Source of the DNA: Merismopedia glauca CCAP 1448/3
GTDB taxonomy: Bacteria > Cyanobacteriota > Cyanobacteriia > Cyanobacteriales > CCAP-1448
Direction: 5' to 3'
Assembly: GCF_003003775.1 (NCBI RefSeq)
Contig: NZ_PVWJ01000016.1
Coordinates: 1 to 54,341, forward strand
DNA: 54,341 nucleotides
The notes beneath the pieces were generated by a model. The model saw only the letters and a list, made by a program, of their open reading frames with translations. It had not been told where the DNA came from and did no database searches. Position numbers and translations under genes: made by a program. This document shows, piece by piece, positions 43,267-51,935 of the stretch; position 1 is the stretch's first letter; each line of letters opens with the position of its first letter.

Positions 43267-43821
43267 CTAGAGAGTGGCTTGCAGAAGTTCAATGTTCTTA
43301 ATCTGAAGAATGCCACTACTCTCAAATTCTACTATAATCTGAACTTTAGTAGAAACAGTGCCTTTCTTAAAATGGGCACGAATTTCAAAGGAATGAAAAC
43401 TTTCACTTTGTAAAACGCCTGTAGTCCAAAATCTCCCACTTGTTCCTATTTGCTGTTGTTTCCAAATGCCTATTTTTACTGTAATTGACTTTTCGGCGTT
43501 CAATGCTTTGGCTTGAAATCTACAAGCAAGAACACATTCTGGATGATTCGGTTCAGGAACTTCAAATAATATGACTTTTCGGATAGGTTCAGTGGTATTG
43601 AGACGCATAGTATTGTCATCGTAGGCTTCGATTTGCCAGCCTTCTTCAATTACTGTAATACCTCCTTTAGTTACGGTTGAATCGCCAGATGTAAATTTAT
43701 GAATTAGTATAAATGGTTCTGTAGGTTCGGGAACAGCAAAGCGTTTTTCAACTTCTTTGGCAGCTTCCTGCATTTTAGAACCAATCAAGTCCTTTAAATT
43801 ACTGAATAAATCGTCAAACAT
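43267..43821 (-). CDS. Hypothetical protein with beta-rich domain
   Basis: This 184-residue soluble protein has an amphipathic N-terminal helix (MFDDLFSNLKDLIGSKMQEA) and then alternating hydrophobic beta-strand-like segments (EPIRKVILFEVPEPNHPECV, KALNAEKSITVKIGIWKQQQ, STKVQIIVEFESSGILQIKN). The second half looks like a jelly-roll, similar to carbohydrate-binding modules, but no motif proves that. No signal peptide is seen. I do not recognise the family. It converges on the zinc dehydrogenase gene with a 45-base gap. A palindromic repeat (43912-43961) lies upstream in its promoter region. Confidence 0.65.
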   Translation of the reverse strand: MFDDLFSNLKDLIGSKMQEAAKEVEKRFAVPEPTEPFILIHKFTSGDSTVTKGGITVIEEGWQIEAYDDNTMRLNTTEPIRKVILFEVPEPNHPECVLACRFQAKALNAEKSITVKIGIWKQQQIGTSGRFWTTGVLQSESFHSFEIRAHFKKGTVSTKVQIIVEFESSGILQIKNIELLQATL

Positions 43822-43911
43822 ATGAATACATTTGGCATCACAACACTTCTATTATTCCCCAATCCACGACAAAATCTTTCTTGATAATTGATTGACAAGA
43901 CGCATTAACGA

Positions 43912-43961
43912 AGTCATTCGTACAGACGTAGCACTGCTACGTCTGTACAGAAGTCAGAAGT
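43912..43961. repeat. 50-bp palindromic repeat, copy 2
   Basis: It matches 20951-21000 at 48 of 50 positions. Here the stem is perfect: GTACAGACGTAG and CTACGTCTGTAC (12 bp) around CACTG (43920-43948). Confidence 0.9.
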
Positions 43962-44105
43962 TTATTTTGGAATGAGGATTTATGCCAAGCTACCAAAACT
44001 TTTTGCCTTAAAAGGAGAGGTTTTAGACCCCGATTATTTCGATAATAAGTAGTTAAACAAAATTATTTGTATATTTTGTTTTCCCAATCCCCAATCCCCA
44101 TTACT

Positions 44106-46016
44106 ATGATGAATACTGTTTTACTAGTACAAGATTTAGAACTTTTAGAAGCTAGATTAAGAGAAATTCCTGCCGAACCAGGGGTGTATTTGATGCGCGA
44201 TCGCCAATCTAATTTATTATATATTGGTAAGTCGAAGAAACTGCGATCGCGAGTCCGTTCCTATTTCCGAGATTCACAGCATCTCAGTCCCCGCATTGCG
44301 ATGATGGTGCAAAAAGTAGCAGAGATTGAGTTTATTGTCACCGATACGGAAGCAGAAGCTTTAGCTTTAGAAGCAAATTTAATTAAGCAGCATCTTCCTT
44401 ACTTTAATATTCTGCTGAAAGATGACAAGAAATACCCCTATATTCTCATTACTTGGTCAGAAGAATATCCTCGGATTTTTATTACTCGCAATCGTCGTTT
44501 AGGAAAGGCTAAAGACCGTTATTATGGCCCTTATACTGATGCGCGATTGTTGCGTAATACTTTACACCTGGTTAAGCGAATTTTCCCTTTAAGACAACGC
44601 CCTCAACCTCTATTTAAAGATCGTCCTTGTTTAAATTATGATATAGGTCGATGTCCTGGTGTTTGTCAACAGTTAATATCTTCAGCAGATTATCATCAAA
44701 TCGTGCAAAAAGTAGCGATGATTTTTCAAGGAAGAAGTGAAGAACTGATCGATACTTTGACTCAGCAAATGGAATCAGCATCCGCAGAATTAAACTTTGA
44801 ACAAGCAGCTATTCTTCGAGATCGAATTAATGGACTTAAATCTCTTACCGCCGAGCAAAAAGTCTCTTTACCAGATGATACAGTTTCTCGCGATGCAGTA
44901 GCATTAGCCGCAGATAATCAAAAAGCTTGCGTTCAGTTATTCCAAATTCGGGCGGGTAAACTAGTAGGAAGATTGGGATTTGTGGCTCAAATTCCTGAGA
45001 GCGATCGCCATTCAAATAATATAGATTCAGGAGCTATTTTACAACGGGTTTTGGAAGAACATTATCAAAATGTTGAACCTGTAGAAATTCCGGCGGAAAT
45101 TATAGTTCAATCTGAGTTACCAGAAGCCGAGTTTTTGACAGCATTTTTAACTGAAAGGAAGCGGACAAAAGTTAAAATAATCGCTCCTCAACGTCAGGCT
45201 AAAGCTGAGTTTTTAGAGATGGTAGAACGGAATGCAGAATATGAGTTAGCTAGGCTCCAAAAGCAAGAAAATGCTAACACTCAATCCCTAGAAGATTTAG
45301 CCAGTATTCTAGATTTACCAGAACTCCCCAGACGGATTGAAGGATATGATATTTCCCACATCCAAGGATCTAATGCGGTTGCTTCCCAAGTAGTATTTAT
45401 TGATGGTTTACCAGCCAAACAATACTATCGGCATTATAAGATTAAAAATCCCGATATAACCATCGGTCATTCTGATGATTTTGCCAGTTTAGCTGAAGTA
45501 ATTGGAAGGCGATTTCGCAAGTATATAGAAGATCCTAATCTCCCTCGTCTAGATAACCCAGATTTTCCCGATCTAGTCATGATTGATGGTGGCAAAGGTC
45601 AATTATCTGCCGTGGTTAGTATCTTGCAAAAAATGAATTTATTAGCCGATCTGCGAGTAGTCAGCTTAGCAAAACAAAGAGAAGAAATCTTCTTACCTGG
45701 CGAATCTTTTCCTTTAGAAACCGATGCCGAACAACCAGGAATACAACTACTGAGAAGATTACGAGATGAAGCGCATAGATTTGCCGTAACTTTCCACAGA
45801 CAGCAACGCAGCGATAAATTAAAGCGATCGCGCCTTGATGAAATACCTGGTTTGGGTTTCCATCGGCAAAAGCAACTTCTAGCCCACTTCCGCTCTATCG
45901 ATTATATTCGAGAAGCCACATTAGAACAACTCACCAAAGCCCCTGGAATTGGTCCTAAATTAGCTCAAGAAATCTACGATTATTTTCATCCTGAATCTAG
46001 AGCGATCGGTGTATGA
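44106..46016 (+). CDS. uvrC: Excinuclease ABC subunit UvrC
   Basis: UvrC makes both incisions in nucleotide excision repair, working with UvrA and UvrB. The protein (636 residues from ATG 44106; a second ATG follows at once) has the GIY-YIG nuclease domain ([21 protein letters not shown]), the conserved [13 protein letters not shown] cysteine cluster, a UVR domain at about 205-240 ([20 protein letters not shown]), the RNase H-like endonuclease domain ([31 protein letters not shown]) and C-terminal helix-hairpin-helix motifs ([33 protein letters not shown]). All parts are intact and of normal length. Confidence 0.97.
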   Translation: MMNTVLLVQDLELLEARLREIPAEPGVYLMRDRQSNLLYIGKSKKLRSRVRSYFRDSQHLSPRIAMMVQKVAEIEFIVTDTEAEALALEANLIKQHLPYFNILLKDDKKYPYILITWSEEYPRIFITRNRRLGKAKDRYYGPYTDARLLRNTLHLVKRIFPLRQRPQPLFKDRPCLNYDIGRCPGVCQQLISSADYHQIVQKVAMIFQGRSEELIDTLTQQMESASAELNFEQAAILRDRINGLKSLTAEQKVSLPDDTVSRDAVALAADNQKACVQLFQIRAGKLVGRLGFVAQIPESDRHSNNIDSGAILQRVLEEHYQNVEPVEIPAEIIVQSELPEAEFLTAFLTERKRTKVKIIAPQRQAKAEFLEMVERNAEYELARLQKQENANTQSLEDLASILDLPELPRRIEGYDISHIQGSNAVASQVVFIDGLPAKQYYRHYKIKNPDITIGHSDDFASLAEVIGRRFRKYIEDPNLPRLDNPDFPDLVMIDGGKGQLSAVVSILQKMNLLADLRVVSLAKQREEIFLPGESFPLETDAEQPGIQLLRRLRDEAHRFAVTFHRQQRSDKLKRSRLDEIPGLGFHRQKQLLAHFRSIDYIREATLEQLTKAPGIGPKLAQEIYDYFHPESRAIGV

Positions 46017-46351
46017 GAAATAATGATGCCAGAAAGCGATCGCAAGTTCATCAAATATAGCTTAAGCATTATGTCGCTTTTAAAAAGGCTAACATTGTGC
46101 TTCAAGAGACTCATATAGATATAAATTTCCTAATTTTCTATAATCTGAGACAAGCTCGGATTGAGGGAAAAAGTCTATAAGACCTAATTTGAACGACAAT
46201 AGACCTCTTGCAAAAGTCAAAAAGTAATAAATCGCAATGCTGTTGTCATCAATTCTTATCCCTATCCCCTGACTTCCTGCGGAAGTCTAATGCCTCGTTA
46301 ATCGAGTCTCGATCGAATTTCCCCAGCGTATCCTTAATTTGCAGGTCAGTA
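46017..46351. other. 335-base gap before the GGDEF-EAL gene
   Basis: No gene is supported. An in-frame extension of the downstream ORF back to 46208 exists but has low-quality composition. The segment around 46199-46216 (ATAGACCTCTTGCAAAAGTC) resembles ends of IS5-type elements and matches, in reverse, a fragment near 22498-22519. Confidence 0.45.
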
Positions 46352-48682
46352 ATGCAGTGGTTTGTGTTTCTTTATATCATTATCAATTTGTTAGCAACAG
46401 TCATTTGCACTACGATCGCAATTTTGGTTCCACAGCGAACGGCTCAAGCAGATTGGGGATTTCGTCTATTTGCATTAATGACAGCTTTGTGGTGTGCGGC
46501 ATCTGGTCTATTTTTCCTCAACCGAAGTCTTAACGATTTTTGGATCTGGACTGGAATTCAGTTAGTTCCATATGTTGCTATTCCGGTTTTATGGTTTTAT
46601 TTTATTCTCCAATTCACTGGAGATTCAACACCTCATCCAGTATTTTTGTTTTTAGTTCCGGCGGCTACGTTAATTATTTACTGGAATCCTGACTGGTCTT
46701 GGCTCATGTGGAGCATTACTAAAAAAGATTGGTGGTTTGGGATCTCAATTGCACAATACGAACGAGGTTTTTGGTTCAATTTTATGCATACGCCCTATAG
46801 CTACGCACTAATTCTATTGGGGCATTGCTATCTTTTACGGGCTATGTGGCAGAGCCGAAGAAAGAAGATTCAACCGTTATTTATCCTGTTTCTGTGCGGT
46901 CTGATTCCTCTGATTCTCAACATTCTGACGCTTTCACCACTGTACGATTCATTACGTTTTTTTGACTTGACTCCGATTGGACTATCTATAAGTAGCGTGT
47001 GTTTTTGTTGGGGGCTATCTCATTATCAACTTCTTCAGCGATCGCCCTTAGCTTATCAACAGATTTTTGCTAGTTTGAAGGCTGCTATTTTAGTAGTTGA
47101 CCTTCATTATCGAGTAATCGAGTTTAATGCTGCCGCAGAAGTATTACTCGGATGTACTCAAAACTCAATTGGAGACTCAGCAAAAAAGCTGATTGAGTTT
47201 TTGCAAGCATCTGACTGGCATCAACTGATTCATGAAGGTCAAACGGAGGTGTTAGCGATAGATAGATGGTTCCAACTAGAGCAATTTCCCATTCGTCGGC
47301 AACAGAAACTTTTAGGCTATATCCTTAACATTTCAGATATTACTAAATCTAGGCAGCTTCAAGAACAGGTTTTACAAGGTGCGTTGCTTTACGATGCCTT
47401 AACTGGACTGCCTAATCGAACCTTATTTGCAGATAGACTCGAACAAGCGATTAAATATTGTCATCGCGACCCCAATGCTGCCTTTGCCGTAGCTTTTATC
47501 GATCTAGATCGCTTTAAGATCATCAACGATTCCCTCGGTCATGCCGCAGGCGATCGCGTCCTAGTCGAAGTCGCCAAACGGTTTCAATCTTGCTTGCGTA
47601 GCGAAGATACTGTGGCTCGTTTTGCAGGAGACGAATTCGCTTTTCTCCTAACTAATACTCATAACATAGATATTGCGTCCTTGTGCGAAAGGTTGCAACA
47701 AAAGATCAAAGAGCCAATTTTGCTAGGAACGCATAACGTTGCTACCAGCGCCAGCATCGGTATCGCTTTTGGCTCTGCACGAGCTAACGCAGAACAATTA
47801 GTTAGAAACGCAGATATAGCGATGTACCAAGCTAAAGCCAACGGCAAAGGGACTTTTGCGGTCTTCGACCAGGCTATAGGCAGCCAAACTATTCGCACAA
47901 TGGAGTTAGAAGTATCTTTGCGTCATGCTCTAGAGCGAGAAGAGTTTTTCCTGGTTTTCCAACCTATCGTTGCCATAAATAGCGGCAAAATTCAAGGGTT
48001 TGAGGCATTACTGCGCTGGCAGCACCCAGAGTACGGTTTGATTGTGCCATCAGTCTTTATCCCCATTGCTGAGGAGATGGGCATAATTTCCATGTTGGAT
48101 GGATGGGTGTTGCAAAATGCGTGTCAGCAACTCCGTCGGTGGCAACAGCAGTACCCAATGCTGAATTTGACCATGAGCGTCAATTTATCCAGCGCCAATT
48201 TTATGTTTTCCAATTTAGTCGAGACGGTAATACAAGTATTGGAAGCAACGCAAATCTTAGGTAGACATCTCAAACTCGAAATTACTGAAAGCATCGTCAT
48301 GAAAGATCCTGATGGCAGTGCTAAAGTCTTAGAGAAACTGAAAGAATATGGGGTGGGAATTCTTTTAGATGATTTTGGCACAGGGCATTCTTCTTTAAGC
48401 TATCTACATCAACTTCCCTTTGACGGCTTGAAGATTGACCGTTCATTTGTTCAGGAAGCTCAATACAATCCACAAAGTTTAGAAATTATCAAAACCATTA
48501 TTTCTTTAGCAAAGGGACTGAGGCTAAAAATCATTGCTGAAGGTGTCGAAACAGGCTTTCAGCGCCAGATGCTACAAGATTTAGGGTGCCAATTAGGTCA
48601 AGGTTATCTATGGGCAAAACCGCTTACTAAACGCGATGGCGATCGCTTTATTGCAGATAACGTAAAAGCTATGATGCTATAA
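46352..48682 (+). CDS. 7TM-PAS-GGDEF-EAL cyclic-di-GMP enzyme
   Basis: This membrane sensor has c-di-GMP domains, 776 residues from ATG 46352 (MQWFVFLYIIINLL, the first helix). About seven hydrophobic helices (1-225) resemble the 7TM region of histidine-kinase-like receptors. A PAS domain follows (about 235-345), then a GGDEF domain with the variant site AGDEF (425-429, still allowed for cyclases), and an EAL domain with EALLRW (from Glu551), NLSSANF, EITESIV, LDDFGTGHSS, KIDRSFV and AEGVET. All EAL metal and catalytic residues appear intact, so phosphodiesterase activity is likely; cyclase activity is possible. The external ligand is unknown. Confidence 0.92.
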   Translation: MQWFVFLYIIINLLATVICTTIAILVPQRTAQADWGFRLFALMTALWCAASGLFFLNRSLNDFWIWTGIQLVPYVAIPVLWFYFILQFTGDSTPHPVFLFLVPAATLIIYWNPDWSWLMWSITKKDWWFGISIAQYERGFWFNFMHTPYSYALILLGHCYLLRAMWQSRRKKIQPLFILFLCGLIPLILNILTLSPLYDSLRFFDLTPIGLSISSVCFCWGLSHYQLLQRSPLAYQQIFASLKAAILVVDLHYRVIEFNAAAEVLLGCTQNSIGDSAKKLIEFLQASDWHQLIHEGQTEVLAIDRWFQLEQFPIRRQQKLLGYILNISDITKSRQLQEQVLQGALLYDALTGLPNRTLFADRLEQAIKYCHRDPNAAFAVAFIDLDRFKIINDSLGHAAGDRVLVEVAKRFQSCLRSEDTVARFAGDEFAFLLTNTHNIDIASLCERLQQKIKEPILLGTHNVATSASIGIAFGSARANAEQLVRNADIAMYQAKANGKGTFAVFDQAIGSQTIRTMELEVSLRHALEREEFFLVFQPIVAINSGKIQGFEALLRWQHPEYGLIVPSVFIPIAEEMGIISMLDGWVLQNACQQLRRWQQQYPMLNLTMSVNLSSANFMFSNLVETVIQVLEATQILGRHLKLEITESIVMKDPDGSAKVLEKLKEYGVGILLDDFGTGHSSLSYLHQLPFDGLKIDRSFVQEAQYNPQSLEIIKTIISLAKGLRLKIIAEGVETGFQRQMLQDLGCQLGQGYLWAKPLTKRDGDRFIADNVKAMML

Positions 48683-48694
48683 ATATTGCAATTC

Positions 48695-48774
48695 GGTATT
48701 GCTGATTTGAAGTATGAATTGTTGATTGTTGATTGTTGATTGTTGATTGGGTTTTCTTTCGCCCCGATCTCTCA
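48695..48774 (+). mobile_element. Truncated MITE, copy B
   Basis: It starts GGTATTGCTGATTTGAAG and has five tandem GTTGATT-type units, then GGGTTTTCTTTCGCCCCGAT and CTCTCA, where homology to the intact element at 50425-50548 ends. The right terminal inverted repeat is missing. Confidence 0.8.
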
Positions 48775-48807
48775 TACTAAATCCGGTTTTAAAATACCCT
48801 TGATTTT

Positions 48808-48858
48808 TTAGTCCGCGCAGGCGGACTTTGTTTGTGTAGCTGCGGTTTCAACCGCCAG
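48808..48858. repeat. TTTAGTCCGC-GCGGAC dispersed repeat, copy 2
   Basis: Same as 27801-27852, with stem GTCCGC/GCGGAC and a second small stem GCGGTTTCAACCGC. Confidence 0.8.
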
Positions 48859-48906
48859 CTTCAATGGTTCCAGTCTTCTAGAGTGTCTTAACCTTGATAC
48901 GTACTG

Positions 48907-49386
48907 CTATACTTCCAAATCCAGTCGCATTTCATTACTGGGCACAAATCCAAGTTTGGTATACACAGGCATTCCATAAGGAGAAGCATGGAGAATTACT
49001 TGCGTACAATTGATAGATTTGAGATAATTTACTGCCCTTTGGGTTAACTGCGTTCCAATCCCTTGCTGACGATATTCTGGCTCTACATACACACCCCAAA
49101 TATACCCATACTTTCGATAGCTTTCTACAAAAGGAATCGGGTACAAACCAGCAAATAACTGACAACTGACTGAGCCAATAGGTTTACCATCAAATTCGGC
49201 TACAAAGGCTTGATAATCTAGTTGACTGCGGGCACTCTCAATAAACTTAATTAACTCCTGTTGCCAATCAGGAATTATGACATTTTCTGGGACTTGGTTA
49301 TCTAGCCAAAGCTGATAAAAATGTTGAGCAATGATTAAATCATCTTCTCGATGAGCTACTCTGAACTTTGCTTCAATTTGACCCAT
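48907..49386 (-). CDS. GNAT N-acetyltransferase
   Basis: This 159-residue acetyltransferase has the acetyl-CoA motif A region GVYVEPEYRQQGIGTQLTQR with the pattern Q-x-x-G-x-G, and a C-terminal strand and helix HASPYGMPVYTKLGFVPSNE, typical of GNAT proteins that act on small molecules or proteins. The start is placed at ATG 49386 (MGQIEAKFRVAHRED); a TTG 9 bases upstream is the alternative. The substrate is unknown. It lies upstream of a set of repeats and faces the GGDEF-EAL gene. Confidence 0.85.
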   Translation of the reverse strand: MGQIEAKFRVAHREDDLIIAQHFYQLWLDNQVPENVIIPDWQQELIKFIESARSQLDYQAFVAEFDGKPIGSVSCQLFAGLYPIPFVESYRKYGYIWGVYVEPEYRQQGIGTQLTQRAVNYLKSINCTQVILHASPYGMPVYTKLGFVPSNEMRLDLEV

Positions 49387-49524
49387 GATTTTCAACTAAA
49401 ATTACTATTTGCGATCGCTAAATATATTAACACGAGAAAATAGAGGAGAATAACTATTGTATTCCCCTCCCGTATCTATTTCAAAAACATAACTAGAGCC
49501 TCAAATGATAGAGCGATCGCTAGT

Positions 49525-49707
49525 TTATAATCTCAGCGTACACTCCTTCATCAAACCCTTGATGATATTGTCTTTGAGCATCACCAATCGCGAAATTTCA
49601 ACCAATAATTCTTGCATTTGTTCGCGATTCATATTTCCGGCAGATTGCTCTACCAATTTCATTTGGAATTGTTGTTCTAAGGTTAAATCAAAGGATATAT
49701 TTTCCAC
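49525..49707 (-). CDS. nblA: NblA/Ycf18 family phycobilisome-degradation protein
   Basis: This 60-residue protein has the NblA core: DLTLEQQFQMKLVEQSAGNM (about 7-26) and NREQMQELLVEISRLVMLKD (about 27-46). The order LTLEQQF, NM-REQ-Q-LVE and the charged helix with MLKDN correspond to the two-helix NblA fold. NblA binds phycobiliproteins and brings them to the ClpC protease when nitrogen or sulphur is short, so it opposes the cpe/peb genes at the other end of the window. It starts with GTG at 49707 behind a strong GGAGG (about 7-base spacing). The C-terminus (GLMKECTLRL) differs from the copies I recall, so a specialised paralogue is possible. Confidence 0.85.
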   Translation of the reverse strand: MENISFDLTLEQQFQMKLVEQSAGNMNREQMQELLVEISRLVMLKDNIIKGLMKECTLRL

Positions 49708-50002
49708 AGCAGACCTCCTGCTAATGATTGGTTAGCTTGACTTTGGGTAAGAAAAAGGGTCATAAAAGCCCATACAGTGTCGGTGAATCTTACCCTTGAG
49801 AGCTACTGTTTCCTGAATGCCATAAAGTGGCTGTGTCATCGCAGGTTAATCCCTGACAAACACCGGATTAGCGGAACAATCTCATCTAGGTAAGAGGGGT
49901 TAGTTTGAACATTGCCAAATTTAAGTTTTCTGGCTACTGGATGGTTGATTAGATACTACTAAACTAGTATCTTAAATATTATTATAGCTAAAAATTAGCG
50001 CT
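49708..50002. other. Divergent gap nblA / IS200-like gene with palindrome
   Basis: This 295-base gap has no supported ORF and should hold the nblA promoter. A perfect 8-bp inverted repeat, AGATACTA-CTAAAC-TAGTATCT, lies at 49951-49972, about 30 bases before the transposase ATG. It could be the left-end hairpin of the IS200-type element or a promoter palindrome. Confidence 0.5.
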
Positions 50003-50422
50003 ATGCAACCAAACAAAGGCTATAGAAACGCCCACTGCCTGAAGTTTCATTTAGTGCTAGTTACCAAAGATCGTTGCAAAGTCATCGATTCAGCCATGTT
50101 GGAACGCCTAGAAGAAATTATGAGAACCACTTGCCAAAAATGGAAATGTAAACTAGAAAGTTTTCAAGGAGATGAGAGTCATGTCTACTTACAAATTGAC
50201 TTCCCCCCAGAGGTACAATTAAGTAAATTAATAAACAATCTTAAGACAGTTTCTAGCCGACTAATTCGCAAAGAATTTAAAGCTTGTATTGATGAGTTTT
50301 GCAAAGATGCTTTTTGGCATGGTACTTACTACATAGCTTCTTGTGGTGGGATGACTATTGAAGAACTAAAAGATTATGTGGAGAAACACACTCATATCTC
50401 GATCCATGCAGAATTAAATTGA
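50003..50422 (+). CDS. tnpA: IS200/IS605-type TnpA (Y1 transposase) with altered HUH motif
   Basis: This 139-residue protein is homologous to single-strand IS200/IS605 transposases. Family parts are FHLVLVTKDRCKVI, LESFQGDESHVYLQIDFPP, LSKLINNLKTVSSRLIRKEF and the tyrosine region YIASCGGMTIEELKDYVEKH. The catalytic Tyr (in KDYVEKH) is present. However, the metal-binding HUH motif, normally H-V-H-L, reads H-V-Y-L, so the second histidine is tyrosine. The terminal glutamine often seen after the tyrosine helix is also changed. Activity is doubtful: the protein is a dying transposase or one adapted to another role. No tnpB follows. A MITE has inserted just after its stop. Confidence 0.85.
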   Translation: MQPNKGYRNAHCLKFHLVLVTKDRCKVIDSAMLERLEEIMRTTCQKWKCKLESFQGDESHVYLQIDFPPEVQLSKLINNLKTVSSRLIRKEFKACIDEFCKDAFWHGTYYIASCGGMTIEELKDYVEKHTHISIHAELN

Positions 50423-50424
50423 TG

Positions 50425-50548
50425 GGCATTGCTGATTTGAAGTATGGATTGTTGATTGTTGATTGTTGATTGGGTTTTCTTTCGCCCCGATCTCTCACTA
50501 TTCCGAATTGGGGTGTCAACCTAGTTCATACCTTGATTCAGCAACGCC
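50425..50548 (+). mobile_element. Intact 124-bp MITE with 8-bp target duplication
   Basis: The element starts GGCATTGCTGATTTGAAG and ends with the complement of GGCGTTGCTGAATCAAGG. The two ends match at 19 of 26 positions as terminal inverted repeats. AATTGATG flanks it on both sides exactly (50417-50424 and 50549-50556), a target-site duplication. The middle holds tandem GTTGATT units, GGGTTTTCTTTCGCCCCGAT and GGGGTGTCAACC. It encodes no protein. Its ends recall IS5-family ends (GGCNTTGTTGAAT-like, from memory). Truncated relatives lie at 33802-33935 and 48695-48774. Confidence 0.88.
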
Positions 50549-50594
50549 AATTGATGATAGACGAGGTAAAAACTGATAGGAAAATTAAGTAGAG

Positions 50595-51113
50595 ATGCTG
50601 ATTCCCCAAATAGAAACCGAACGTCTCAGATTGCGAGGGTTTGCAGAAACCGACCTAGATGCTTATGCTGAAATGTGTGGCGATCGCGAAGTCATGCGCT
50701 ACATTGGCGGTCAACCGCTATCACGAGCCGAAGCATGGCGTAATATGGCAATGATTGTGGGACACTGGTTCTTACTGGGTTATGGACTTTGGGCTGTAGA
50801 AGAACGTAGTAGCGGCGAAATGATTGGTAGAATAGGGTGTTGGCAGCCAGAAGGATGGCCAGGACTAGAAGTTGGTTGGACGTTGCGTCGTGCTTATTGG
50901 GGGCGTGGATATGCCACAGAAGCAGCTAAAGCCTCAATAGACTATGGGTTTAAAAACTTGGAACCATCTCAAATCATCAGCTTGATAGATCCTAAAAATC
51001 TGGCATCTCAACGAGTTGCTGAAAGGTTAGGGGCAAAAATTATCAAAACTACGCCACTATTTGACCGCGAAGTCTTGGTTTATGCCATTAATCGAGAAAA
51101 TTGGCAGTTATAG
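50595..51113 (+). CDS. RimJ/RimL-type GNAT acetyltransferase
   Basis: This 172-residue protein begins MLIPQIETERLRLRGFAETD, the typical opening of the RimJ/RimL-like GNAT group (Acetyltransf_3 type). The acetyl-CoA binding stretch is LEVGWTLRRAYWGRGYATEA, with R-R-x-x-W-G-R-G-Y-A, followed by the loop IISLIDPKNLASQRVAERLG. Members acetylate ribosomal-protein N-termini or small amines; the target here is unknown. Its stop codon TAG lies at the first bases of a dispersed repeat (51109-51208) that fills the gap to tsaB. Confidence 0.9.
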   Translation: MLIPQIETERLRLRGFAETDLDAYAEMCGDREVMRYIGGQPLSRAEAWRNMAMIVGHWFLLGYGLWAVEERSSGEMIGRIGCWQPEGWPGLEVGWTLRRAYWGRGYATEAAKASIDYGFKNLEPSQIISLIDPKNLASQRVAERLGAKIIKTTPLFDREVLVYAINRENWQL

Positions 51114-51208
51114 CAGTATGTATTCAAGTTAAGACATGACTTAAAACTGAAACCTTGACTAATTAAGTCTTTCCCTCCTGCCTCCTGCCTCCTGCCTTCT
51201 GCTATATT
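51109..51208. repeat. Dispersed intergenic repeat, copy 2 (CTCCTGC heptamers)
   Basis: This is the second copy of the repeat at 15735-15842. It fills the whole space between the acetyltransferase stop and the tsaB ATG, so any promoter or ribosome site of tsaB must lie inside the repeat. CTCCTGC heptamers occur about three times. Confidence 0.75.
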
Positions 51209-51883
51209 ATGAACAACTCCCCAATCCCCCATCCATACGGCTTAGCCATTCACACCAGCAGTCCAGAATTAGGTTTAGCTATAGGAAATAGTGAAAGTAA
51301 TTGTCGCTGTCAAGTCTGGAATTTGGGGCGAGATTTATCAGTTTTTCTGCACCAATACTTACTAGAATTCATTTCGCCTCAAACGTGGGCAGATTTAGGA
51401 TTTATTGCCGTAGCAATTGGTCCAGGTAGCTTTACAGGCACTAGAATTGGCGTAGTAACTGCTCGTACCCTAGCTCAACAGCTAGATTTGCCCTTATATC
51501 CCGTTTCTAGCTTAGCGGCTGTAGCTTGGTCAAATACCCAGTCTAGTCAATCTAGCACCATAGCAATCCAGATGCCAGCCCAGCGAGGGGAACTGTTCGG
51601 CGCAATTTATGAGCGATCGCAACGCTGCGCTTCAGGGCGATCGCCCCTTGGTTTATCTCCTCTACTCCCAGATACGGTAATATCGCCCAAAATTTGGCAA
51701 GAAAAGCAAGCTATGTACCCTCAGATAGAGGAAGTCATAGAAATTACTGCTGGAGAGGGTTTAGGAGCATCGGTCACTAGTGTTTGGCAACTAGCTCATC
51801 TAGAATGGGAACAGGGTAAACCTTCAGAATGGTCAGAAGTTGTCCCATTTTACGGTCAACATCCAGTAGACTTACCCAAATAA
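51209..51883 (+). CDS. tsaB: tRNA threonylcarbamoyladenosine synthesis protein TsaB
   Basis: TsaB is a partner of TsaD and TsaE in making the t6A37 modification on ANN-decoding tRNAs. The 224-residue protein has the ASKHA-type start (LAIHTSSPELGLAIGN) and the diagnostic IAVAIGPGSFTGTRIGVVTA and RTLAQQLDLPLYPVSSLAAV stretches. From about 133 the sequence RSQRCASGRSPLGLSP, flanked in DNA by two GCGATCGC octamers, looks like a lineage-specific insertion in a loop. The C-terminal part carries EVVPFYGQHPVD, close to the usual V-P-x-Y-x-R/Q. Upstream DNA is a repeat. Confidence 0.93.
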   Translation: MNNSPIPHPYGLAIHTSSPELGLAIGNSESNCRCQVWNLGRDLSVFLHQYLLEFISPQTWADLGFIAVAIGPGSFTGTRIGVVTARTLAQQLDLPLYPVSSLAAVAWSNTQSSQSSTIAIQMPAQRGELFGAIYERSQRCASGRSPLGLSPLLPDTVISPKIWQEKQAMYPQIEEVIEITAGEGLGASVTSVWQLAHLEWEQGKPSEWSEVVPFYGQHPVDLPK

Positions 51884-51935
51884 GTAACGCTTTGACTTCT
51901 CCACGCTGTGAAAAACGCAGATTATCAAAGGATTT

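Noticed and set aside
46208-46351. Upstream start adding 48 residues to the GGDEF-EAL protein
   Set aside because: The extension is Ser/Cys-rich without a domain, and the first membrane helix begins at Met 46352.
48700-48760. Possible CRISPR array from GTTGATT units
   Set aside because: Units are 7-10 bases in direct tandem with no spacers; they belong to a MITE.
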